Shown: positions 36,892 through 44,864 of the stretch, in pieces
Position numbering within the stretch: the first letter of the stretch is position 1
Layout of the letters: every line of letters begins with the position of its first letter
Assembly (NCBI GenBank): GCA_020637295.1
Contig: JACJWF010000004.1
Location: forward strand, 124,001 to 188,000
Reading direction: 5' to 3'
DNA length: 64,000 nucleotides
Source: Acidimicrobiaceae bacterium
Lineage (GTDB): Bacteria > Actinomycetota > Acidimicrobiia > Acidimicrobiales > Ilumatobacteraceae
Notes under the pieces: model-generated
Told to the model about the DNA's origin: nothing
The model's database searches: none
The model's input: only the letters and a program-made list of their open reading frames with translations
Position numbers and translations under genes: made by a program

Positions 36892-37737
36892 TCAGGGATG
36901 GATGCGAACTCGAACTCGTTCGCCATCAGGCAATGCCGCGAGGGAGTCGAGCCAGTGGTCCAACTCATGGCGCGGCACCGGACGTCGTGCTGCCTTCGAG
37001 GTGTCTTGCCCTTCCGAGGTACACGGCGGTGGGTACAACATGAGGCCCTGGTGCAGAGCTACGGCGTCGACGTCCGACTCCCAGCCAGGCCACCGGAGGC
37101 ACTCGTAGAGTTCAGCACTCCCACCGGCGAGAACCCAGCTGACAAAGTCGCCGTGCCCGCCCCCAAGCGATGTCCACTCCAGGGTGTCCGGCGCCCAGAA
37201 GTTGACCTCTCCGAGTTCGCCGCCGAGGGCGCCACCATTGATCGCGAAGCGACCACCGAGCACGTCTTCACCCACCAGGAGCATCGACGGACTCGGTCCT
37301 TCCCGCGCCGGAAGCCCGTTGATCGCGGCCAGACTCGGCAGTCCGTCGTGGCCGGCGCCATAGAGGCGAATCCAACCGTGGTCGATCTTCAGACCGCCGC
37401 AATGGGCCGCGAGGGCGCCAAGAGCAGAGCGCGTTGTGACTTGCAGCGAGAACAGACACGAGAGGTTCGGATCATCCAGTGGCAGCACGTCGCAGTGCAC
37501 GCCACCGGCATCGATCGCGGCCTGAATCGAGGGCCACGAATCCTCGTCACTGATGAGCTCTTCGACCTGCCGCAAGGAGCGCACTTTGCCCGAACTGCCG
37601 GGTCGCTGTCCAGCCTCACGGCGCGGCCGTTCGAGGGCCTGATCGCCGGGCTCGGGGCAGACCTTTGCGTCTTGGGCTGTGGGCGCCTTCGCCGCGACAA
37701 CCGCGCTCACGCATGGCGATCCCTCTTTGTTCGTCAA
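36892..37737 (-). CDS. DUF2625 family protein
   Basis: 281 residues; the DUF2625 part is about 55-265. Typical segments are LQVTTRSALGALAAHCGG, LKIDHGWIRLYGAGH, LLVGEDVLGGRFAINGGALGG and NFWAPDTLEWTSLGGGHGDF with YECLRWPGW near the end. The first about 50 residues (Lys/Glu/Arg-rich) are not conserved, so the true start may be later. The family has no known function; it is often found in accessory regions and resembles SUKH-type immunity proteins in being globular and soluble. No toxin gene is adjacent. Confidence 0.8.
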   Translation of the reverse strand: MTNKEGSPCVSAVVAAKAPTAQDAKVCPEPGDQALERPRREAGQRPGSSGKVRSLRQVEELISDEDSWPSIQAAIDAGGVHCDVLPLDDPNLSCLFSLQVTTRSALGALAAHCGGLKIDHGWIRLYGAGHDGLPSLAAINGLPAREGPSPSMLLVGEDVLGGRFAINGGALGGELGEVNFWAPDTLEWTSLGGGHGDFVSWVLAGGSAELYECLRWPGWESDVDAVALHQGLMLYPPPCTSEGQDTSKAARRPVPRHELDHWLDSLAALPDGERVRVRIHP

Positions 37738-37916
37738 GTGGCAGTTTCGGTCTTGCGGGGGCGCGCTGGAGCGTGGCTCTGGTTGAGCTTGTGGTGTGGG
37801 CGTAGGGTTGGTGTCGGGTTCGGGAGTGGCTGTTGCCGAAGCGCCGGTGGATCAGGACAGTGGCCGGTCACGCAGGCTTGTGGAGTCGTTTCCTGGTTGC
37901 CCTCCCGGGCCCACTG

Positions 37917-38762
37917 TCAGTGCTTGGTGGTGCGGGCGGCGTCGGCGACGAGGGTCCGGTAGACGGTGTCGCTGATGCGTCGCTTCAACGCTCGCAACGC
38001 CCGCCGGGGGCTCTTGCCCTCGGCTCGTTTGCGGTCGTAGAACGCCCGGCCGGGTGAGTGCGCATGGCGGATCTGGGTGACTGCGGCGATGTGGATCGCG
38101 TGGTTCATTGCCCGGTTCCCGCGTCGGGACAGCCGCCAGATCCTGTCGCCGTCACCCGAGGAACGCTCCACCGGTGCGGTGCCGTTGTAGGCGGCGAACT
38201 TGTCGTCGTTAGCGAACCGAGAGATGTCGCCGGTGTGGCCGATCAACGTCGCGGCGAGCACGTCACCGATGCCGAAGATCTCCGTCAGCGTCGTCCCGGA
38301 CGCAGCGACCGCGTCACGGATCCGTCGTTCGGATGCCTTTCGCTGCGCCGCGAGCTGGGCGAGATCGTCGATCATCTCGCGGGCGACCTCGACGCGTTCG
38401 GCGCGGACCCTCACGGTGTCCTTGCCGTAGAGCGCGGCGAGGGCGACCGCGTACGCGTCGTTGGGGTCGTTCTTGTTCGACGTCCCCGAGCTCAACACAC
38501 GCACCCTCGCGGACAGCACGGCCGGGATGTCGATGACCTCCTCGCCTGCGGCGACGAGCTGTTGGGCGAGCAGATAGCCGAGCCCGCCAGCGGACTCGAT
38601 CGCCCACGTCCGACGCTCGCAGATGCTGTCAGCCCACGACAACAACTCACGTGTCTGCCCACGTTTCGCGTGCACCTGCCGGCTGGCGATGATGTCCGCT
38701 GACAACTCGACCGCGACCGCGGTGTGGGTCCGCTTGTGCGGATCGATACCGATCATGACCAT
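37917..38762 (-). CDS. IS110-family transposase with shortened linker
   Basis: 281 residues from ATG 38762. RuvC-like N-terminal domain with the DEDD residues in MIGIDPHKRTHTAV, WAIESAGG and NKNDPNDAYAVALAAL. The C-terminal Tnp domain includes IFGIGDVLAATLIG, NGTAPVERSSGDGD, RRGNRAMNHAIHIAAV and the catalytic-Ser region. The two halves are joined at about residue 145 directly from VRVRAERVEV to REMIDDLAQLAAQRK. Relatives usually have about 75 more residues there, containing the coiled coil. It may be a deletion derivative or a natural short form. The element's ends could not be defined; IS110 elements lack inverted repeats. Confidence 0.85.
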   Translation of the reverse strand: MVMIGIDPHKRTHTAVAVELSADIIASRQVHAKRGQTRELLSWADSICERRTWAIESAGGLGYLLAQQLVAAGEEVIDIPAVLSARVRVLSSGTSNKNDPNDAYAVALAALYGKDTVRVRAERVEVAREMIDDLAQLAAQRKASERRIRDAVAASGTTLTEIFGIGDVLAATLIGHTGDISRFANDDKFAAYNGTAPVERSSGDGDRIWRLSRRGNRAMNHAIHIAAVTQIRHAHSPGRAFYDRKRAEGKSPRRALRALKRRISDTVYRTLVADAARTTKH

Positions 38763-38940
38763 CGAGATTCCTCCTTCATCCGAGATGGGGAACCGCGGTG
38801 GGCACTCCTGATTTCTGATCGAGCTGCTGCCCCCTTTCGAGCCACACCACGGCAGTCCTGGTGGCCGCACAACTCGTTCGGAAACCAGCCCAACGAAGTG
38901 GCGGCAGGCAGTTAGAGAGCAACGACCACCAGGACACCAG
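38763..38940 (-). ncRNA. Candidate IS110 bridge RNA region
   Basis: The noncoding stretch upstream of the IS110 transposase contains a perfect 10-bp inverted repeat (GTCCTGGTGG at 38855-38864 and its complement at 38926-38935), with a 61-nt interior that could hold a recognition loop. IS110-group elements encode a bridge RNA in this position. The assignment is positional; there is no sequence model behind it. Confidence 0.35.
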
Positions 38941-39028
38941 ACGCTACGAACAAACGCCGCAGCCCCAGCACGAACTCAATCAGGCAGGTATGCGCTATGC
39001 GACAGTCATTCCGGTCCGACTGCGGCTG

Positions 39029-39033
39029 GTTCT
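39029..39033. repeat. IS21 target-site duplication (second copy 41592-41596)
   Basis: GTTCT directly abuts both ends of the IS21 element. Removing the element and one copy restores the reading frame of the interrupted membrane-protein gene. Confidence 0.92.
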
Positions 39034-39053
39034 TGTCGGCGGCCATGAGATCC

Positions 39054-39136
39054 TGCCCGCAGGCGGTCACGAGACTGCCCGTTGGTGGCCAACGGTTTTG
39101 CCCGCTGGCGGTCAGTGGTTCTGCCCTCGTTGAAGT
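39054..39136. repeat. Fourfold 23-bp repeats at IS21 left end (partner array 41498-41571)
   Basis: TGCCC-headed units start at 39054, 39076, 39099 and 39122, with the consensus TGCCCG(C/T)TGGCGGTC. The right end has the same units inverted, with GGGCA at 41498, 41521, 41544 and 41567, exactly 23 bp apart. They fit multiple transposase-binding sites as known for IS21. Confidence 0.85.
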
Positions 39137-39230
39137 ACCCCTGCCATGTGGCGCGCATCCGCGTCGGTGGTGTCCCTCCCGGTTCGACTGGTTGTCGCCA
39201 GACAAGCCAGCCGGGACCGGGAGGGACAAG

Positions 39231-40721
39231 TTGAAGTCTTACGAGGAGATCATGGAAATCTTGGAAGCGTTCGCGTTGACGAACTCCTATCGGGCGGCCG
39301 GCGAACTCGCCGGCTGCTCTCACCACACTGTCGAGCACTGGGTGATGATGCGCGACAAGGGCTTGCTGCCCGACGGGATCGCGCCGGTGGAGCGACCGAA
39401 GTTGATCGACGGGTTCATGCCCAAGGTCGAGGAGTGGGTCGAACGATCGGGCGGTCGGGTCCGCGGCGATGTCGTGTTTGACAAGCTTGTCGCGCTCGGG
39501 TTCGAGGGGTCGGATCGCACTGTCCGCCGGGCGTTGGCCGGCGTGAAGTTGAACTGGAAAGCCGGCCGCCGACGCGTCTACCGGCCTTGGGTTGTCGAGC
39601 CGGGGATGTGGGCCCAGTGGGACTGGGGTCACGGCCCCAGGATCAATGGCCGTCAGACTTGGCTGTTCTGCGCGTGGCTCGCCTGGTGCCGCTTCCGGGT
39701 CGTGTTCCCGGTGTGGGACAAGACGCTGCCGACGGTGATCGCCTGCTTGGACAGGTCGATGCGAGCGTTCGGTGGTGTGCCGACCTACTGGTTGACGGAC
39801 AACGAGAAGACCGTCTCCACCGGGCATGTGGCTGGGATCGCCGTTCGGCATCCGTTGATCGTGCAGGTCGGCCACCACTACGGGGTCACGATCACCACGT
39901 GCGTTCCAGCAGACCCTGAGAGCAAGGGTGGTGTCGAACGCACCGTTCAGATCGCGAAGGCCGATCTCGTGCCGACCGACACCAACCTGCGCGACGACTA
40001 CGCCAGTTGGGGCGAGCTCGTCGACGCGTGCGACGCGTTCATGGACAAGGTCAACAGTCGTGAGCATCGGATCACCCGGCGCCCACCGGTCGAGATGCTG
40101 GCCGAGGAACGGGCACGGTTGCATCGTCTGCCGGACGTGGCGTTCACCGCGGCGTTCGGGGAGACCCGCAAGGTGTCATGGACCTCGACGATCAGCTTCG
40201 GCGGCGTGACCTACTCGGTTCCGCACACCCTCGCCGAACAGGTCGTGTGGGTCCGTGTTGACGGCGACGAGATCGTCGCCACGCACGTCGCTGTGTCAGG
40301 CCCGGTCGAAGTCGCCCGACATCTGCGGTCCACGCCCGGCAACCCGCGGATCGATGACGCCCACTACCCGCCACGCCCGGCCGGCGCGTTGGCCCGCGAA
40401 CCACGACCGGGCAACGCTGCCGAAGCTGAGTTCTTGGCGCTCGGTGACGGCGCACGGATGTGGCTCGTCGAGGCCGCCGCCGCAGGCACGTCTCGTGTGA
40501 AGGTGAAGATGGCCGAAGCGGTGCAGCTCTCGCTGCTCCACGGTGTCGACAGGGTCGACTGGGCACTCGGACACGCCGCGATGTTCGAACGGTTCGGCGA
40601 CGGTGATCTCGCCTCGATCCTCGCCGCGCACCCCGTCGGCCAACAACGACGTGTCGACGAAGAACACTCGATGCAACCATCCACGGCCGCGTGGGCGAAC
40701 TTCGGTGAGGTCGCGTCATGA
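39231..40721 (+). CDS. istA: IS21 transposase IstA
   Basis: 496 residues from TTG 39231 with ribosome site GGGAGGG. HTH near the N-terminus (YRAAGELAGCSHHTVEHWV). The rve DDE core has AQWDWGHGP (first D), YWLTDNEKTV (second D) and ADPESKGGVERTVQIAK (E). A C-terminal Mu-type beta domain (FGGVTYSVPHTLAEQVVWVRVDGDEI) follows. It cuts and joins DNA and acts with IstB. Overlaps istB by 4 nt. Confidence 0.95.
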   Translation: MKSYEEIMEILEAFALTNSYRAAGELAGCSHHTVEHWVMMRDKGLLPDGIAPVERPKLIDGFMPKVEEWVERSGGRVRGDVVFDKLVALGFEGSDRTVRRALAGVKLNWKAGRRRVYRPWVVEPGMWAQWDWGHGPRINGRQTWLFCAWLAWCRFRVVFPVWDKTLPTVIACLDRSMRAFGGVPTYWLTDNEKTVSTGHVAGIAVRHPLIVQVGHHYGVTITTCVPADPESKGGVERTVQIAKADLVPTDTNLRDDYASWGELVDACDAFMDKVNSREHRITRRPPVEMLAEERARLHRLPDVAFTAAFGETRKVSWTSTISFGGVTYSVPHTLAEQVVWVRVDGDEIVATHVAVSGPVEVARHLRSTPGNPRIDDAHYPPRPAGALAREPRPGNAAEAEFLALGDGARMWLVEAAAAGTSRVKVKMAEAVQLSLLHGVDRVDWALGHAAMFERFGDGDLASILAAHPVGQQRRVDEEHSMQPSTAAWANFGEVAS

Positions 40722-41491
40722 CCGCCGCCACGACCGCTCCGATCGATGACGTCGTCGATCTGTTGCGTCAGTTGCATCTGCCGCACATGCGCCGACACGC
40801 ACCCGACGTGCTCGCGACAGCGAAAGCCCAGAGATGGGATCCAGCCGAAGCCGTCCGGGCGTTGCTCACCGAGGAACTCGCCGGTCGGCGGGCGTCATCG
40901 ATCAACATCCGTCGCAACGCAGCCGGGTTCCCGACCGGCAAGACCTTCGACACCTGGGACGAGACCGTGTCATCGATCCCCGCCCCGACACAACGTTCGT
41001 TGACGTCGTTGGAGTGGGTCGATCGGCACGAGAACCTCGTCGTCTGCGGACCGTCGGGCACCGGCAAGACCCACCTCCTCGAAGCACTCGGGCATGCGGC
41101 GATCGGACACGGCTGCCATGTCCACTGGTTCTCCCTCGAGACCCTCGGCGCGCTGATCAACCGCCACCGCATCGACGACAGCACCAACCGAGCGATCAAG
41201 AAGATCATGCGCGCCGACCTGATCTGCATCGACGACATCGGACTGCTCCCCGTCACCACCGAGACCGCCGAAGCGCTCTACCGCGTCGTCGACGCCGCCT
41301 ACGAGAAACGCTCCATCGCGCTCTCATCGAACCTCCATCCGGCCGGCTTCGACGAACTCATGCCCAAGACGATCGCCAACGCCACCGTCGACCGGCTACT
41401 CCACCACGCCCACGTCGTCATCACCACCGGCGACTCCATCCGCCTCACCCAAGCAACCCGAGGCAAAGGGGTGAGGCCACTGACGAACTGA
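40718..41491 (+). CDS. istB: IS21 helper ATPase IstB
   Basis: 257 residues. AAA+ ATPase with Walker A VCGPSGTGKTHLLEALG and Walker B ADLICIDDIGLLP. The N-terminal helical part (LLRQLHLPHMRRHAPDVLA) and Arg-rich C-terminus are typical of IstB/DnaC-like helpers that activate IstA at target DNA. ATGA overlap with istA. Confidence 0.96.
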   Translation: MTAATTAPIDDVVDLLRQLHLPHMRRHAPDVLATAKAQRWDPAEAVRALLTEELAGRRASSINIRRNAAGFPTGKTFDTWDETVSSIPAPTQRSLTSLEWVDRHENLVVCGPSGTGKTHLLEALGHAAIGHGCHVHWFSLETLGALINRHRIDDSTNRAIKKIMRADLICIDDIGLLPVTTETAEALYRVVDAAYEKRSIALSSNLHPAGFDELMPKTIANATVDRLLHHAHVVITTGDSIRLTQATRGKGVRPLTN

Positions 41492-41515
41492 CCTACCGGG
41501 CAGAACCACCGGCCA

Positions 41516-42106
41516 TCAGTGGGCAACTCTGATGGCCACCAACGGGCAGAACCACCGACCGCCTACGGGCAGATCCTGCTGACCCTTGACAGTTCTCCGC
41601 ACCGAGTACATCACGGCGACGATGGCGACGAGCGCCGACCCGGAAATGAACGCCTCCGAGACGTACTCGTCGGCTCGCCCAGCAAACCAGATCACGAACG
41701 GCACAGCTGCGATGCCGAGAATCACCGTGAGCGCCTCTCGGTCTGGACGAGGTTGGACCCAGGCGAGCGCCAAGAGGGAGGCGCTGACGGGCAGCACCAC
41801 AAGCCCCAGCAGGAGCACGAAGTAGCCCACGATCGCCGTTCCGACGACCCACACGGACATCAAGAACAGGGCGCTTGATAGTGGTCGCGCCGCGAATGTT
41901 GTCGCTGCTCGCCCCTGCGCTTCCTGCCACAGGGTCAATCCCGCGAACGCCATGAGTGGAAGGACCGGAGCGATCGCCAAGACCACGAGCAGAGCGTTCC
42001 AGTCCTGATATGCCCACTGCACGAGGAACGGGTTGGCGCCGGTGGCGACGACTGCACCGAGCAGGGCGAGTTGCAGTCGTCGCGTCAACGTTCGATCGCT
42101 CGCCAC
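41516..42106 (-). pseudogene. Membrane protein gene interrupted by IS21
   Basis: From GTG 42106 the frame encodes several hydrophobic helices (LLVVLAIAPVLPLMAFAGL; FLMSVWVVGTAIVGYFVLLLG; LTVILGIAAVPFVIWFAG) up to MYSVRRT at 41592. It then runs into IS21 sequence and stops at 41516. Deleting the IS gives MYSVRRTSRSRTGMTVA and a stop at 38995-38997, so the original protein had 182 residues and only its last 11 were replaced. Function may be retained. TAGGGT lies 6 nt before the GTG (complement of 42113-42118). No family is recognised. Confidence 0.8.
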
Positions 42107-42166
42107 AGGCCGACCCTAATGTCCGAACCGAATGGCTTTTCTCCAGCGCATAGCGGCAGCTATGCG

Positions 42167-42514
42167 CTACCGATTCCACCACCACGGCACGACGAAGACC
42201 GCCAGAAGACAAGGCGTCAATCCAACAACTAGCGGCAGAGCCCTGTACCGCGCTCGACCGACTGCGAGCGCGACGAGAAAGCAGATGACCGCGACCGCCA
42301 TCGTGCCCACCGTCGAGGCGATATAGCCAAAGAGGATCGCTGCACGATTTCCGGCGTCGTAGTCCCCAGCGTCGTGGCCATCGAGTTGAACTGCTCGGCG
42401 CATACCGAGTCCGCCCCCGATCCACCCGGCGAGGGCGATTCCTAAGGCACTGACGCAGCCGAGCCACACGGACATGGGTGGCCGCTCTGAAACAGGGTCC
42501 TGAGGCAGCTCCAC
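42167..42514 (-). CDS. Small membrane protein of unknown function
   Basis: 115 residues from GTG 42514, or 102 from ATG 42475 (MSVWLGCVSALGIALAG). Three hydrophobic segments are visible: LGCVSALGIALAGWIGGG, ILFGYIASTVGTMAVAVICFLVALAV and LPLVVGLTPCLLAVFVVPWWW. It lies next to the IS21-interrupted membrane gene and reads in the same direction. No family is recognised. The 222 bp between it and the next gene (42515-42736) contain nothing I can assign. Confidence 0.6.
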   Translation of the reverse strand: MELPQDPVSERPPMSVWLGCVSALGIALAGWIGGGLGMRRAVQLDGHDAGDYDAGNRAAILFGYIASTVGTMAVAVICFLVALAVGRARYRALPLVVGLTPCLLAVFVVPWWWNR

Positions 42515-42736
42515 GGGTGGAGTTTCTCACGGCGTGTTCACCCGACGACCGCACCACGGCAGCGCTAGCTACAGCCACGATCTTTCGTGGCGCCGGTTCC
42601 ATCGATCGAGGCCGTCGTCCACCAAGCGACCGACCGCCAGTAGTTCACCGTCGGCACCAGCCAGAGCGGCCGCGTTGGAGCGACTCGACTCGATCAGCGA
42701 TCGAGTCGTCAACCCGCTCCGAGCGGCAGCTCGGCG

Positions 42737-42910
42737 CTACACCACCTGAACGTGGAAGGAGTCGAGCGCCTCAGCCGGGATGCCGAGCGTCCCGTCCTCG
42801 AGCTTCACCCGCGGCAGCCGCTTCTCGTACATCGCTTGCACCACGACACGGGTCGGCACGCCCAGCCGTCGAGCAGCCTCGGCGGGCAGCAGCACTTCCT
42901 GCTCGGTCAT
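42737..42910 (-). CDS. Small HTH/excisionase-like protein
   Basis: 57 residues, starting MTEQEVLLPAEAARRLGVPT and ending DSFHVQVV. LLPAEAARRLGVPTRVVVQAMYEKRLP with a following VKLEDGTLGIPAEAL wing resembles the MerR/excisionase-type HTH (HTH_17). The start overlaps the previous gene by 4 nt (ATGA). It is the third gene of the SOS-box operon. Confidence 0.65.
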   Translation of the reverse strand: MTEQEVLLPAEAARRLGVPTRVVVQAMYEKRLPRVKLEDGTLGIPAEALDSFHVQVV

Positions 42911-43113
42911 TGCACGCCCCCTTCGTCGAGGCCCAACTTACCGTGGAGCATTCGGATGACAGTCGCCAGCTCGTCCTGCAGCCCCGGTGCTGCTCCACGC
43001 TCGCGAAGCGCCAAGCGAGCGTCCTCGATCGCTTCCAACACGCGGAAGGCCTCCTCCAGCGACAGCGCGACGCCGCGAGGAACAGGGTCGTCGAAGGGAT
43101 CCAGGTCGCTCAC
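42907..43113 (-). CDS. Small acidic helical protein, SOS-box operon
   Basis: 68 residues from GTG 43113 (MSDLDPFDDPVPRGVALSLEEAF). It is acidic at the N-terminus, then helical with LEEAFRVLEAIEDARLALRE and ELATVIRMLHGKLGLDE. It overlaps the HNH gene by 4 nt (GTGA) and the next gene by 4 nt (ATGA), so all three are translationally coupled. No family is recognised. Confidence 0.65.
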   Translation of the reverse strand: MSDLDPFDDPVPRGVALSLEEAFRVLEAIEDARLALRERGAAPGLQDELATVIRMLHGKLGLDEGGVQ

Positions 43114-44507
43114 GCAGCCATCATGCAGCCGGGGTGTGACGGAGTTCCCTGGTAGCGCCGAGTGCCCGGTATGGGTGCTCTTGGCAAGGGCCTTCGGGGC
43201 CACGGTGCGACAAGCACGACCTCGCCGTCGGAGGGCGCGGTGGGGTCAGGCGGCGGGGCCGATTTCGGTGCCGTCGGGCGGTAGGTGTGCCAGGTGCCAG
43301 TGGGGTCGCGGCGGAGCTTGTAGCCACCGTTCTTCTTGCGGTCATGCCGTGGGCATAAGGGTCCACCGTTGGTGGTGGCGGTGGTTCCGCCGTGTTGCCA
43401 GTCGATGGTGTGGTCGGCGTTGCAGTACGAGGATGTGGTGTCACATCCGATCCAGGTACATCGTGGCGAGTGCAGCATGACTGCATCCCTGGCCGCCCCG
43501 GTGAACAATCGTCGTCGTCGTCCGTAGTCGACGATGTTGCCGGCTCCGTCGATGACGACCCGGCGGACCCAGCCACCGATCGCCGCACGCAACGCGTGTT
43601 GCGGATCAACCAGAACTCCGGAGGACGTTTCGCTGCGCCGGTGTTCCATCGGGACCGGCCCGAAGAGGCGGTCGTCGGTGGTGGGGAGGAGGTTCCAGTC
43701 GCGGGTGAGGACGTCTTCGAACGTGGTGACGTCCATGATCAAGTTCAACACCGGCTCCGGGGTCTTCCCATCGGCGGGTGCGCCGGCAGCGGTGCGGAAG
43801 ATCTTCAACAACGCATCCCACCGGCGCTGCCCGGCCGTCCTGGGCAGGTCGGAGGTTGCTGCGGTGGCGATGTCGAGGTCGTCGAGGAACTCGGCCTGGG
43901 TGAACTGGTCCCAGATCTCCTTGAGCTCTGCACTGTCCAGTGACCCGCCGTTGCCGGACAGGTGGCCGATCCCGTCGCGGATCGTGATCCCCGCTTGCCG
44001 TGTCTCGTGGGCGAGTTCGGCGTCGTGGTGGGCGCCGTCGAAGTCGGCGAGCATCTCCCACCGCCTGACACACCGCCTGAAATCCTGGTACTCCAGGTCG
44101 TGGGCCTGGCGGGTCAACAACTCGATGTGATCCTGCAGCTGGTCACCACAGCGCGGGTTGGCCCGGGCGCGGGCGAGGTCGTGTGTCTGGGCGACACCGA
44201 TCGTGCCGTTGCCCAGCAGGTCCACGACGTCGGGCAGGTCGACCATCAGCCGTCCCGCGCGGACGAGATGGGAGATCTCGCCTTCCGACATGCGGGCCTC
44301 AGCGCGCAGCACGGCCCGCACCGACGAGTGACCATCCTCTGCGAACAGCCCCGCCTCCGAGATCGCCTGGACCGTCACGGCGAGCTCGGCCTCCACACGC
44401 CGCCGTAGCGCCTCGAGTTCGCGGACCCGCGCTACCTGGCCCGCATAGGCCATCGACCCGACCTCTGCGGCCACACAGGCCCCGGAGAAGCGGCCGGTCA
44501 GATCCAT
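43110..44507 (-). CDS. DUF222-HNH endonuclease-type protein (13E12-like)
   Basis: 465 residues from ATG 44507; a GTG at 44513 is in frame. The DUF222 domain (about 20-340) contains SVRAVLRAEARMSEGEISHLVRAGRLM and typical helical segments. The HNH domain is CTWIGCDTTSSYCNADHTIDW, with QHGGTTATTNGGPLCPRHDRKKNGG following (about 370-425): Cys pairs plus the catalytic DH and H-x-R-K. Proteins of this group (REP13E12 in Mycobacterium) are known to be LexA-regulated, and the SOS box upstream here fits. The nuclease target is unknown. First gene of a three-gene coupled operon. Confidence 0.92.
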   Translation of the reverse strand: MDLTGRFSGACVAAEVGSMAYAGQVARVRELEALRRRVEAELAVTVQAISEAGLFAEDGHSSVRAVLRAEARMSEGEISHLVRAGRLMVDLPDVVDLLGNGTIGVAQTHDLARARANPRCGDQLQDHIELLTRQAHDLEYQDFRRCVRRWEMLADFDGAHHDAELAHETRQAGITIRDGIGHLSGNGGSLDSAELKEIWDQFTQAEFLDDLDIATAATSDLPRTAGQRRWDALLKIFRTAAGAPADGKTPEPVLNLIMDVTTFEDVLTRDWNLLPTTDDRLFGPVPMEHRRSETSSGVLVDPQHALRAAIGGWVRRVVIDGAGNIVDYGRRRRLFTGAARDAVMLHSPRCTWIGCDTTSSYCNADHTIDWQHGGTTATTNGGPLCPRHDRKKNGGYKLRRDPTGTWHTYRPTAPKSAPPPDPTAPSDGEVVLVAPWPRRPLPRAPIPGTRRYQGTPSHPGCMMAA

Positions 44508-44513
44508 ACCCAC

Positions 44514-44542
44514 ACATTACCGAACATATGTTCGGTTATCAA
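44514..44542 (-). promoter_or_regulatory. LexA (SOS) box within a leaderless promoter
   Basis: On the minus strand TTGATA (44537-44542), a 17-nt spacer, and TAATGT (44514-44519) form a promoter, with the ATG at 44507 exactly 6 nt after the -10. ACCGAACATATGTTCGGT (44519-44536), a perfect 18-bp palindrome with the CGAAC-N4-GTTCG core of the actinobacterial LexA box, fills the spacer. LexA bound there would block RNA polymerase. Confidence 0.88.
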
Positions 44543-44615
44543 ACCGAAACGGAAGATTCTCCGAAGAAGTCTTGACCTCTACCAGGCGCGACGCGACGAG
44601 ACGCATCGCCGCCGC

Positions 44616-44864
44616 CTACACCGGATCGCCGTCCAGGTACTCGTCGCCGAAGCACTGCTCGATCTTCAGCATCAACCCGTCCGGCATCTCGTCGGACTGG
44701 CACTTCTGGCTGATGACCACCTTCAACTCGGCGTGGAAATCGAACGCCTGGAGGCAGTCCATGCAGCCTTCGAGGTGGTGGTGGATGGCCTCGTGGGTCT
44801 CGGGGGTCAGCTCACCGTCGAGGAACGCATGCAGTTCGCGAAGAGTCTCGTTGCAGTCAGCCAT
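44616..44864 (-). CDS. Anti-sigma factor, RsrA-like zinc protein
   Basis: 82 residues from ATG 44864. ZAS signature H-x3-C-x2-C in [14 protein letters not shown], with upstream Cys in [19 protein letters not shown]. It has two further Cys residues (KCQSDE, EQCFGDE). It overlaps the sigma gene by 8 nt. RsrA-type proteins bind zinc, hold SigR and release it on thiol oxidation, which fits an organism with mycothiol (inference). Confidence 0.9.
   Translation of the reverse strand: MADCNETLRELHAFLDGELTPETHEAIHHHLEGCMDCLQAFDFHAELKVVISQKCQSDEMPDGLMLKIEQCFGDEYLDGDPV

Larger units (their letters stand above)
39034..41591 (+). mobile_element. IS21-family insertion sequence, 2558 bp, complete
   Basis: Both ends begin TGTC (39034 on plus, 41591 on minus), and TGCCC sites begin exactly 20 nt inside each end. 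The direct target duplication GTTCT flanks the element (39029-39033 and 41592-41596). It encodes IstA and IstB in the usual overlapping order. All parts are intact, so it is recent and may be mobile. Confidence 0.95.

Noticed and set aside
39054..39136. Regular 23-bp repeats considered as a CRISPR-like array
   Set aside because: Only four units of small size without unique spacers, mirrored at the other end of an IS21 element. They are transposase binding sites.
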